NCBI GenBank assembly: GCA_025449975.1
Contig: JANWIG010000043.1
Span: 1-64,000, forward strand
DNA: 64,000 nt
From: Thermoactinomycetaceae bacterium
GTDB lineage: Bacteria > Bacillota > Bacilli > Thermoactinomycetales > Thermoactinomycetaceae
Direction of reading: 5' to 3'
The position numbers and the translations under genes are program-made. This document shows positions 25,898 to 33,656 of this stretch, piece after piece (position 1 is the stretch's first letter; the number at the start of each line of letters is the position of its first letter). The notes under the pieces are model-generated. The model saw nothing but the letters and a program-made list of their open reading frames with translations, had not been told where the DNA came from and did no database searches.

Positions 25898-27553
25898 ATG
25901 GGAGAACTTGTTCCATGTGGAGTGAGACGAATATCTGTAGATTCTCCGCTGACGAACCCGTTTATGATAGACTATTATCGGTCTGATCACTTTTTAAACT
26001 TATTATACGAATATAATCCTTTTGTTGAAAAAAGTTATTTTGAAAGGGTTCATTATATAGATAAAAGGGAAAACCCATTACATCGCGAGAAACTGGTAGA
26101 GGTGCTTCGCTCTTATCATACACCGGAACTATTGCATCCGGCAGTCGACGAGAATCTCAAACGATTGAGTCAGTCAGGTAGTATGGTCGTCATTGGTGGA
26201 CAGCAAGCGGGATTGTTGACCGGTCCACTTTATACGATCAGTAAAGCGATTGCTTTAATTCAGATGGCTAAAAAGAAGGAAAAACAGTTACAGCGTCCTG
26301 TTATTCCGGTCTTTTGGATTGCTGGGGAAGATCATGACTTGGATGAAGTGGATCATATTTGGGTAAAAGATGGTCAGATGAAGCCACAAAAGTATCGTTT
26401 TCCCGTGGAGAAGAGAGGAAAGTATCCGATCTCTTCACTAGAGCTTACTCCCGAACAGCTGCATTCTTGGCTGGATCAACTCCGTTTTATTTTGCCTGAT
26501 CGCATCTACAAACAAGAGTGGTTAGACAGATGGAAAAATCTCATTACCGAACCGATCTCATGGAGTCGCTATTTTGCCCGTTTATTGCATGATCTTTTTG
26601 GGAAATGGGGATTGCTCCTAATCGATTCGGCTGATCCAGGATTGCGTCAATTGGAAGTTCCGATGTTTGAGAAGTTGTTCAATCAAGCGGAAAGAATCAA
26701 TCAGCAAGTGATGAAAGCAGCGAAACAACTGGAGCAACGCGGGCATGTCCCTGTCGAAATGGATGAGCGGCGAGGCAATTTGTTTATTCATCTGGATGGA
26801 GAACGGTGTTTGCTTTACTTACATAACGGGGTATGGTATCTAAAAGAGCGAGAGCGATCTTTTTCGTTGGAAGAGCTGTTAACCTATCTACGGGAAGATC
26901 CTACGCAATTTAGCAATAATGTACTTACTCGTCCGTTAATGCAAGAGTATCTATTTCCCACCTTGGCGTTTGTGGGTGGACCTGGAGAAGTTGCTTATTG
27001 GGGATTGTTAAAAGAGGCGTTTCGCGTTGTCGATTTGCAAATGCCGATCGTTTATCCCAGACCTAATCTCACGTTTATCGATCCCTTGGTCCAAAAGCGG
27101 ATGAGTCAATTTGGCTTAACTTGGTTGGATCTTTTCTCTGATTTAACAGCAGAAAAAGAAAAATGGCTACAGGCTCAGTCGAAGGTGGATTTCGCTTCCC
27201 TGTTTGCTGGATTGAAAAAGCAACTAGCCGATCTGTACCAACCACTTGTAAAGACACTGGAAGAAGAGATCGGCATGGACTTACCGCTCATGGCAAAAAA
27301 GAATCAACAGAGGGTGGAAGAGCAGATCGATTTTTTAGAGCGTTATACCGATCGGCAACTTAAAGTCAAATACCAGACCACTTTGCGCAGATGGGATGAA
27401 TTGATTGATACCGTTTCCCCGCGAGGACGAATGCAAGAGCGTGTCTATAACCTTTTGACGATCTGGAATGAGCATGGGATGTCATGGCTCGATCAGCTCT
27501 TAAATGAGGAATTTATCGATCGAAAAAATAATATGCAATTGATAATCATGTGA
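25898..27553 (+). CDS. bshC: Bacillithiol synthesis cysteine-adding enzyme BshC
   Basis: A 551-residue protein, close to the usual 540, with conserved GGQQAGLLTGPLYTISKA, FWIAGEDHDLDEVDHIW, and VGGPGEVAYWGLLKEAF. A C-terminal coiled coil is present. It attaches cysteine to GlcN-malate to make bacillithiol, the low-molecular-weight thiol of many Firmicutes. ATG follows AGAAGGGG. In Bacillus it also precedes mraZ; here ahcY lies between. Confidence 0.92.
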   Translation: MGELVPCGVRRISVDSPLTNPFMIDYYRSDHFLNLLYEYNPFVEKSYFERVHYIDKRENPLHREKLVEVLRSYHTPELLHPAVDENLKRLSQSGSMVVIGGQQAGLLTGPLYTISKAIALIQMAKKKEKQLQRPVIPVFWIAGEDHDLDEVDHIWVKDGQMKPQKYRFPVEKRGKYPISSLELTPEQLHSWLDQLRFILPDRIYKQEWLDRWKNLITEPISWSRYFARLLHDLFGKWGLLLIDSADPGLRQLEVPMFEKLFNQAERINQQVMKAAKQLEQRGHVPVEMDERRGNLFIHLDGERCLLYLHNGVWYLKERERSFSLEELLTYLREDPTQFSNNVLTRPLMQEYLFPTLAFVGGPGEVAYWGLLKEAFRVVDLQMPIVYPRPNLTFIDPLVQKRMSQFGLTWLDLFSDLTAEKEKWLQAQSKVDFASLFAGLKKQLADLYQPLVKTLEEEIGMDLPLMAKKNQQRVEEQIDFLERYTDRQLKVKYQTTLRRWDELIDTVSPRGRMQERVYNLLTIWNEHGMSWLDQLLNEEFIDRKNNMQLIIM

Positions 27554-27668
27554 ATCTTCTTTTGCCAACTTAAGTATTTTCGATATAATAAAAACCGTTG
27601 CCATGCCCTTTTTGCTTGTGTAACAACCTAGGAGAGGGCATTATTTAACTAAAGTAAAAGAAGGAGAG

Positions 27669-27755
27669 GTGAAGACCTGTTACTTGATAGAAACAAAGGT
27701 AGAATCTTGTTGCTGCATGCCGTCTTTCTATCTACATAGTAGCAGGAAGGTATGA
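27669..27755 (+). CDS. Possible Cys-rich leader ORF upstream of ahcY
   Basis: A 28-codon GTG frame contains C4 and the run C14-C15-C16-M17, and ends in a TGA that overlaps the ahcY start as ATGA. A strong AAGAAGGAGAG lies directly upstream, too far from ahcY (about 80 bases) to serve it. An inverted repeat (GATAGAAA 27686-27693 with TTTCTATC 27725-27732) encloses the Cys codons. A competing CTG frame at 27676 of 20 codons exists. Translation is not proven. Confidence 0.35.
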   Translation: MKTCYLIETKVESCCCMPSFYLHSSRKV

Positions 27756-29011
27756 ATTCAGTTGAAAAAAGTATCATTGCGGATGTTAATTTAGCACCAC
27801 AAGGGCGTATGAAGCTAGATTGGGCCAATAACCATATGCCGATCCTCAATCGTTTGCGTGAACAATGGCTGGTTGAAAAGCCACTAGAAGGTCGACGGGT
27901 TGCGATTGCCCTTCATTTGGAAGCAAAGACTGCATGCTTGGCAGAGTTGATTCGCGATGCAGGAGCAGAAGTGACGATCACAGGGAGCAATCCGCTTTCC
28001 ACACAAGATGATGTTTGTGCGGCGTTAGCTGTTGGCGGTGTAACTGTTTTTGCCAGATATAATCCGACTCCGGAAGAATACAAACAGCATCTCATCGCTA
28101 CCTTGGAAACCAAGCCAGAGCTGATCATCGATGATGGAGGCGATTTGGTAAGTTTGCTTCATTCGGAGCGACAAGATCTTCTCCCTTATGTTCGCGGAGG
28201 ATGCGAAGAAACGACGACAGGGATTCACCGTTTGGTCTCTTTAGAAAAATCCGGTGAGTTGCGTTTTCCAATGGTTGCGGTAAACGATGCTTTCTCCAAA
28301 TGCTTCTTTGATAATCGTTATGGAACGGGTCAATCGGTCTGGGATGGAATCAACCGGACGACTAATTTAGTGGTTGCTGGAAAAACCGTTGTCGTCATTG
28401 GTTATGGTTGGTGCGGAAAAGGTGTGGCCCTTCGTGCAAAAGGTTTAGGGGCAAAAGTGATTGTAACAGAAGTCGACCCGATTAAAGCCATCGAAGCGCA
28501 TATGGATGGACATACCGTTATGCCGATGATCGAAGCAGCCAAAGAAGGAGATATTTTTGTAACCGTGACAGGTAATCGAAATGTGATTACCGGCGCGCAC
28601 TATCGGGTGATGAAAGATGGTGCGATTTTGGCAAATGCGGGTCATTTTGATATTGAAATCGACAAGGTTTCTTTGGAACGTTTAGCTGTCCGTTCACAGG
28701 TGGTCAGAAAGGATATTACCGAATATGTGATGGAAGATGGACGAAAAATCTATCTCCTCGCCGAAGGGCGACTGGTCAATTTGGCTGCGGGTGATGGTCA
28801 TCCAGCGGAAATCATGGATATGACATTTGCTCTTCAAGCGCTCAGTCTGGTCTACATCAATGAAAATTATGATAAAGTTGGTCCATCTGTCATCGATGTC
28901 CCTTATCAATTGGACTCCCAAGTAGCCCGATACTACTTGGAATCACAAGGAATTAACATTGATCAAATGACAGAAGAACAAAAACAATACCAAGCGAGTT
29001 GGGATTTATAA
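27752..29011 (+). CDS. ahcY: Adenosylhomocysteinase
   Basis: A 419-residue SAH hydrolase: substrate regions ALHLEAKTA, DDGGD and NDAFSKCFFDNRYGTGQS, the NAD loop VVVIGYGWCGKGVA, GNRNVI and ANAGHFDIEI. It splits S-adenosylhomocysteine into homocysteine and adenosine, removing the inhibitor of methyltransferases. Its own ribosome site (GGAAGG, one base before ATG) is poorly spaced, which suggests coupling to the short upstream frame. It has its own terminator. B. subtilis uses Pfs/LuxS instead, so an ahcY next to mraZ is a lineage feature. Confidence 0.95.
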   Translation: MNSVEKSIIADVNLAPQGRMKLDWANNHMPILNRLREQWLVEKPLEGRRVAIALHLEAKTACLAELIRDAGAEVTITGSNPLSTQDDVCAALAVGGVTVFARYNPTPEEYKQHLIATLETKPELIIDDGGDLVSLLHSERQDLLPYVRGGCEETTTGIHRLVSLEKSGELRFPMVAVNDAFSKCFFDNRYGTGQSVWDGINRTTNLVVAGKTVVVIGYGWCGKGVALRAKGLGAKVIVTEVDPIKAIEAHMDGHTVMPMIEAAKEGDIFVTVTGNRNVITGAHYRVMKDGAILANAGHFDIEIDKVSLERLAVRSQVVRKDITEYVMEDGRKIYLLAEGRLVNLAAGDGHPAEIMDMTFALQALSLVYINENYDKVGPSVIDVPYQLDSQVARYYLESQGINIDQMTEEQKQYQASWDL

Positions 29012-29039
29012 TATTTCCAAAAAATGCAAATTCAGTTGG

Positions 29040-29067
29040 AATCCTGCGCATGAGTGCAGGATTTTTT
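29040..29067 (+). terminator. Intrinsic terminator of ahcY
   Basis: AATCCTGC (29040-29047) pairs with GCAGGATT (29056-29063), followed by TTTTT. Confidence 0.85.
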
Positions 29068-29077
29068 ATCTTTCATG

Positions 29078-29120
29078 TGGTATAATTTACAATGTGGTGA
29101 AAAGTGGAGGGAAGTGGGGG
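29078..29120 (+). promoter_or_regulatory. mraZ promoter and MraZ-type operator
   Basis: An extended -10, TGGTATAAT (29078-29086), is followed by three direct GTGG repeats at exactly 10-bp steps (29091-29100, 29101-29110, 29111-29120: AATGTGGTGA, AAAGTGGAGG, GAAGTGGGGG). MraZ proteins bind such 10-bp-spaced repeats and repress their own operon, so this is a likely autoregulatory site. Confidence 0.7.
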
Positions 29121-29149
29121 AAAGAGGGAGACGAGGGGAGGATTCGGAC

Positions 29150-29581
29150 ATGTTTATGGGTGAATATCGTCATTCGATTGACGATAAAGGACGGATGATT
29201 ATACCAGCCAAGTTTCGCGAAGCACTCAGCTCCTCCTTTGTCATCACCCGCGGTCTGGATCACTGTCTGTTTGCATACCCTCGTTCCGAATGGACACAAT
29301 TAGAAGAGAAATTACGAGCACTCCCATTTACCAAAGCGGATGCACGTGCCTTTACGCGCTTCTTTTTTTCTGGTGCTAGTGAAGTAGAATTGGATAAGCA
29401 GGGAAGAATTCATATTCCCGCCAACCTTCGTGACTTCGCTCGACTGAAGAAAGAATGTGTGGTTATTGGTGTGTCTTCACGAGTCGAGATTTGGGCAAAA
29501 GAAGAATGGGAAAACTATTATATTAAATCAGAAGACTCATTTAACCAAATAGCAGAGAGTCTTGTAAATCTGGATTTATAA
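29150..29581 (+). CDS. mraZ: Transcriptional regulator MraZ
   Basis: A 143-residue protein with two SpoVT/AbrB-like MraZ repeats: [21 protein letters not shown] (3-23) and [20 protein letters not shown] (about 78-97). MraZ forms a ring that binds the repeats ahead of the dcw cluster and controls it. ATG 29150 follows GAGGGGAGGATT. First gene of the cluster. Confidence 0.95.
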   Translation: MFMGEYRHSIDDKGRMIIPAKFREALSSSFVITRGLDHCLFAYPRSEWTQLEEKLRALPFTKADARAFTRFFFSGASEVELDKQGRIHIPANLRDFARLKKECVVIGVSSRVEIWAKEEWENYYIKSEDSFNQIAESLVNLDL

Positions 29582-29598
29582 GAAAGAGGATGGAGTAG

Positions 29599-30531
29599 TT
29601 GTTTAAGCATGAAACGGTTTTAAAATATGAGGCAGTAGATGCTCTTCAAGTGAAAGAAGATGGGGTTTATGTGGATTGTACGTTGGGGGGCGCTGGTCAT
29701 AGCCAATTGATTGTAAGCCGTCTTGGGTCAAACGGCACTTTGATTGGGATTGATCAAGATGATCACGCTCTTCGGGCAGCAGAGGAAAGACTAAAAGATA
29801 GCCCTTGTCGACTTTTCTTGGTTAAATCTAATTTTCGTCGGGTAATAAAGGTAGTGAACAAATTGGGATTTACCCAAGTGGATGGAGTTCTTTTTGATCT
29901 AGGTGTTTCTTCTCCTCAATTGGATCAGGGCGATCGAGGATTTAGTTATCATCAAGATGCACCTTTAGACATGAGAATGGATCAAGAACAAGAATATTCT
30001 GCATTTCACGTTGTAAACTATGCTGAAGAAAAAGAATTAAGTCGCATTTTATTTGAATATGGTGAAGAGAGATTCTCTCGCCGGATTGCACGTGAAATTG
30101 TAGAGACGAGAAAAAAGGGTTTAATCAAAACGACATTTGAACTTGTCGATGTGATAAAAAGAGCCATCCCCGCTGCAGCAAGAAGGTCAGGTCCCCATCC
30201 AGCCCGCCGTACTTTTCAAGCGATTCGGATTGAAGTCAATGATGAGTTAGGTGCTTTTCGTGATGCCTTAGCTCAAGCGGTTCAACTACTTAAACCGGGC
30301 GGAAGGGTGAGTGTGATTACCTTTCATTCATTGGAAGATCGGATTTGTAAAAAGTTTTTTATGGACTGTGCCAAAGGTTGTATCTGTCCACCCCATTTCC
30401 CAATTTGTACTTGTTTGCAGAAACCCACTTTAAAGATGATTACAAAGAAGCCAGTAGTACCTAGCAAAGAAGAAATAGAGAAAAATGCAAGAGCACGTTC
30501 TGCTAAGTTGAGGGTGGCAGAAAAGTGCTAA
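29599..30531 (+). CDS. rsmH: 16S rRNA m4C1402 methyltransferase RsmH
   Basis: A 310-residue SAM methyltransferase with VDCTLGGAGHSQLI (SAM loop), GVLFDLGVSSPQLDQGDRGF, and the C-terminal VITFHSLEDRICKKFF. It methylates N4 of C1402 in 16S rRNA. TTG start 17 bases after the mraZ stop, with GGATGGAG upstream. Confidence 0.95.
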   Translation: MFKHETVLKYEAVDALQVKEDGVYVDCTLGGAGHSQLIVSRLGSNGTLIGIDQDDHALRAAEERLKDSPCRLFLVKSNFRRVIKVVNKLGFTQVDGVLFDLGVSSPQLDQGDRGFSYHQDAPLDMRMDQEQEYSAFHVVNYAEEKELSRILFEYGEERFSRRIAREIVETRKKGLIKTTFELVDVIKRAIPAAARRSGPHPARRTFQAIRIEVNDELGAFRDALAQAVQLLKPGGRVSVITFHSLEDRICKKFFMDCAKGCICPPHFPICTCLQKPTLKMITKKPVVPSKEEIEKNARARSAKLRVAEKC

Positions 30532-30582
30532 AGGGGTCAAGTTAAAAGAAAGAGGCAAAAGGTAGTGTAAGGAGGGAACAGA

Positions 30583-30954
30583 ATGAGAGAGAACCGGGGC
30601 AATGTCGCAGTAGCTATTAAGTACAAACAACCTTCTACTCAGAAAAAGCCTAAGCCAAAGAAATCGCAGATTAAAATCGTTGGGTTGACCACGAGTGAAA
30701 AGGTTCTTTACTTGTTTAGTGTGGTTGTCTGTGCAGCTTTATCCATTGGTGTATTGTCAATGTATGCAGAAGTAACGGAATTAAATTCGTCCATCAATGA
30801 GATAGAGACAGAGATCCGCAAGACAAAAGAGGTCAATCTTCAATTGGATACGGAAAAAAAACAATTAGAAAGTACAGAGCGAGTTCGTGACTTTGCAGAG
30901 AAAAATGGCTTATATCTGGATTCGGCTGAGCCACTCCCCTCAGATAGACCATAA
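30583..30954 (+). CDS. ftsL: Cell division protein FtsL
   Basis: A 123-residue bitopic protein: a basic cytoplasmic tail (residues 1-36, many Lys/Pro), one membrane segment (about 42-63) and an outer coiled coil (64-110). Sequence is poorly conserved in the family, but size, topology and position between rsmH and a PBP identify it. It recruits septal synthases with DivIC and DivIB. AAGGAGGG precedes ATG. Confidence 0.88.
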   Translation: MRENRGNVAVAIKYKQPSTQKKPKPKKSQIKIVGLTTSEKVLYLFSVVVCAALSIGVLSMYAEVTELNSSINEIETEIRKTKEVNLQLDTEKKQLESTERVRDFAEKNGLYLDSAEPLPSDRP

Positions 30955-31007
30955 CTAGAGACATTGGTACGGGTACAATAGAAGAAACGATTTGAGGAGA
31001 GTCGAAC

Positions 31008-32786
31008 ATGGGTAACCCTATTAAACAGAGCAAAGAACGTTCCCTCATAATCGGTCTGATTTTAACCTTATGTTTGACTGCCGTAATTTTTCGATTGTTG
31101 TGGATTCAAACCGTCGAGTCGGATGAGTTATTAAGTCAAGCGGAAAAAAATTGGCATAATAGCAATCAGGTGATTAAAGCAAAGCGGGGAACGATTTATG
31201 ATCGAACAGGTAGCAATGCCATCGCTTGGGAAATACCAGCCTATTATTTTGTAGCGGATCCTTCACAAATAAATGAGCAGGATGCTAAAAAGACAGCGAA
31301 GCAATTATCATCTATCTTACAAATTTCAGAAGAAACGCTGTATAAAAAACTGAAACAGAAAAAGCAGTATGTCATTTTAAAAGCAGAGGGTCAGTATAAA
31401 TATCCTACAGAGGTTTATGAAAAAATTCTTAAACTAAAGGACAGCGGTGAACTCAAAGGGATCTATGGCTATAAAACAACTAAAAGAGAATATAATAGCA
31501 ATCAATTGGCTCATGTTCTCGGTTTTTTAAACAATGATGATGAGCCAGTAGGGGGTATTGAATCTTATTATAATACGAAGTTTCTAAAAGGCAAGGATGG
31601 ATTTATAAAATACAAAAAAGCAAAAGATGGAATGATGATTTCCGATGGACCTGAAAAATTTGAAGCTCCTCAAGCAGGAAAAGATTTGGTACTAACTATT
31701 GACATGAGTATCCAACGTCATGTGGAAGATATTTTAGATCAGACTTTGAAAACGCATTCTGCCAAAGGTGCTACCGTGATTGTTGCTGATCCGAGAAATG
31801 GAGAGATTTTGGCGATGGCTAGCCGCCCTAGCTATAGCCTAAAGAGTCCTTCCACTACATATACACAGGAAAATGGACTGAACATGGCGGTTCAGACCCA
31901 ATTTGAACCTGGCTCCACGTTTAAGATTGTCACGCTCGCAGCTGCGATCAATGAGCATGTTTTTCGTGGAGATGAGACGTTCGAGTCGGGGACCATCCGT
32001 GTCGATGATCGAACCATTCGGGACTGGTTACCGGAAGGATGGGGAACGATCTCATATCGGGAAGGAGTGTATCGTTCGAGTAATGTTGCTTTTGTGAAAC
32101 TGGCCGAAAAATTAGGTTCTAAACGATTAATCGAATATATTGATCGGTTTGGATTTGGTAAGATCACTGAAGCGACAGGTAAGCGAACCGGAATTGATCT
32201 ACCAGCAGAAGAAAAAGGTGTTTTTTATAATCGATCGCTTTATCGTTCAGAAATTGCCACCGCTTCGTTTGGACAAGGGATTTCCGTGACACCGATTCAA
32301 CAAGTTCAAGCGATGATTGCGATTGCCAATGGTGGAATGCTTTATAAGCCACATATTTTGAAAGAGGTTTGGGAACCAGAACGTGAAAAGTTGATCGAAC
32401 GCATCAAACCGGAAGGGAAACGGATTATTGAGCAAGAAACGTCACGAAGGGTACGTGAGTTATTAAGGGGAGCCGTGAAGTTTGGGACAGGACAAGAGGC
32501 CGATTTACCTGGTTATCGTGTGGCAGGAAAAACAGGTACAGCACAAAAGCCTGATCCAAATGGAGGTGGTTATTTAAAAGATAAATATATTGTCTCCTTT
32601 ATCGGCTTTGCCCCTGCTGAATCACCGGATGTGGTGGTCTATGTAGCGTTTGATGAGCCGACCAACTCATATGGTTCCACATCGGGTGGAACGATCGCAG
32701 CACCGACAGCGCGGGAAATTCTAAAAAAGGTGTTGCAACTCCGCCGAGTCCCTCAACAAGAAGAGATTGGTTATGATTTTAAATGA
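31008..32786 (+). CDS. pbpB: Class B penicillin-binding protein (PBP2B/FtsI type) without PASTA
   Basis: A 592-residue transpeptidase: membrane anchor (about 12-32), dimerisation domain with KRGTIYDRTG, and the penicilloyl domain with S303TFK, S357SN359 and K508TG510. It crosslinks septal peptidoglycan. PBP2B of B. subtilis is about 716 residues with two PASTA domains; this protein ends about 70 residues after KTG and has none. Two tandem terminators follow, separating it from spoVD. Confidence 0.9.
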   Translation: MGNPIKQSKERSLIIGLILTLCLTAVIFRLLWIQTVESDELLSQAEKNWHNSNQVIKAKRGTIYDRTGSNAIAWEIPAYYFVADPSQINEQDAKKTAKQLSSILQISEETLYKKLKQKKQYVILKAEGQYKYPTEVYEKILKLKDSGELKGIYGYKTTKREYNSNQLAHVLGFLNNDDEPVGGIESYYNTKFLKGKDGFIKYKKAKDGMMISDGPEKFEAPQAGKDLVLTIDMSIQRHVEDILDQTLKTHSAKGATVIVADPRNGEILAMASRPSYSLKSPSTTYTQENGLNMAVQTQFEPGSTFKIVTLAAAINEHVFRGDETFESGTIRVDDRTIRDWLPEGWGTISYREGVYRSSNVAFVKLAEKLGSKRLIEYIDRFGFGKITEATGKRTGIDLPAEEKGVFYNRSLYRSEIATASFGQGISVTPIQQVQAMIAIANGGMLYKPHILKEVWEPEREKLIERIKPEGKRIIEQETSRRVRELLRGAVKFGTGQEADLPGYRVAGKTGTAQKPDPNGGGYLKDKYIVSFIGFAPAESPDVVVYVAFDEPTNSYGSTSGGTIAAPTAREILKKVLQLRRVPQQEEIGYDFK

Positions 32787-32798
32787 ATAAGATCGAAG

Positions 32799-32865
32799 AC
32801 CTAGCGTAGTCTCTTCTGCGCTAGGTTTTTGTAGCGCAGTGAACGCCTTCCGTAGGCGTTTTTTA
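32799..32865 (+). terminator. Tandem intrinsic terminators
   Basis: First: ACCTAGCG (32799-32806) with CGCTAGGT (32819-32826) and five T. Second: AACGCCT (32842-32848) with AGGCGTT (32854-32860) and a T run. They end transcription after the first PBP gene. Confidence 0.85.
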
Positions 32866-32905
32866 CGTATATTTTGGATGAAATTACCAGTATGCATTTG
32901 GAGCA

Positions 32906-32914
32906 TGTTATAAT
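32906..32914 (+). promoter_or_regulatory. Extended -10 promoter of the DUF4352-like gene
   Basis: TGTTATAAT matches TGnTATAAT and lies after the tandem terminators and about 85 bases before the next start. No good -35 is visible, as is usual for extended -10 promoters. Confidence 0.5.
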
Positions 32915-32999
32915 GGATATGGTATCATATGCAAATAGAATGTTGTCTATGGAGTAGTTTACTTACAACGGATCAATGAAAGATCTGGAGGTGCAAAGA

Positions 33000-33578
33000 G
33001 TGTTTAAGCGATTTATCATCGGTTTTGCGGGTTTGTTTTTTCTTGGAAGTATGGTTTATTTCGTTGGTGGATTAGGTCTTCTAACCAAAGCGGAAAAATC
33101 GGAAGTGGTTGCTGCACAAAATGCTGCTAAGAATAAGGAAAATACGGTTAAACAGATTAAAATGGGCGAATATGTAGAAATTAATGGAGTGAAATTCAAA
33201 GTCAACTTTTCCAGAGCGCGAACCCAAGGATCATTGGGTGATGGAGAGCCGATCCATGATACTTTTATCTATATTGATATTTATATCAATAAAAGATCGG
33301 ACAAATTTAAACGCTCCCTACTATTGCAAAACTTGAAACTAGCAGATAGCAATCATAAGCAGTATTTACCGAATACAAAACCGAGTGTTAAGAAAATAAC
33401 GGTCAAAGAAAATGGTAAGAAAGTAGAAGTGTATCGTGGAAAACTGGTATTTGATGTGAAACTGACGGATCATTTTGATCTGATCTATGATGACGTAAAA
33501 AATAAGATTCGCTACGATTGTAGACTGGAGATTGCCGATCTGCAGAAAGTAAAAGCAAAGTTAAAGAAAAAAGACTGA
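33000..33578 (+). CDS. DUF4352-like membrane-anchored protein inside dcw
   Basis: A 192-residue protein with one N-terminal membrane segment (about 5-27), a charged linker, and an outer beta-rich domain: GEYVEINGVKFKVNFSRA, then FIYIDIYINKRSD, then NLKLADSNHKQYLPN. This pattern resembles the DUF4352 immunoglobulin-like (telokin-like) fold of secreted Gram-positive proteins. GTG 33000 has GGAGGTG six bases upstream; ATG 32976 is in frame. It lies between two class B PBP genes with its own promoter, where Bacillus has no gene. Function unknown; a role in envelope assembly is only suggested by place. Confidence 0.75.
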   Translation: MFKRFIIGFAGLFFLGSMVYFVGGLGLLTKAEKSEVVAAQNAAKNKENTVKQIKMGEYVEINGVKFKVNFSRARTQGSLGDGEPIHDTFIYIDIYINKRSDKFKRSLLLQNLKLADSNHKQYLPNTKPSVKKITVKENGKKVEVYRGKLVFDVKLTDHFDLIYDDVKNKIRYDCRLEIADLQKVKAKLKKKD

Positions 33579-33656
33579 GTTCTACGATCTGTCATTTTTT
33601 GGACCGCTCGTTCATAGGCTTGTCAAGAGATGCTCAATAAAGAGAGGGGAATACTC

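Noticed and set aside
27554-27751. SAM or SAH riboswitch ahead of ahcY
   Set aside because: None of the conserved S-box or SAH-element sequences can be seen; only a short frame and a simple inverted repeat are present.
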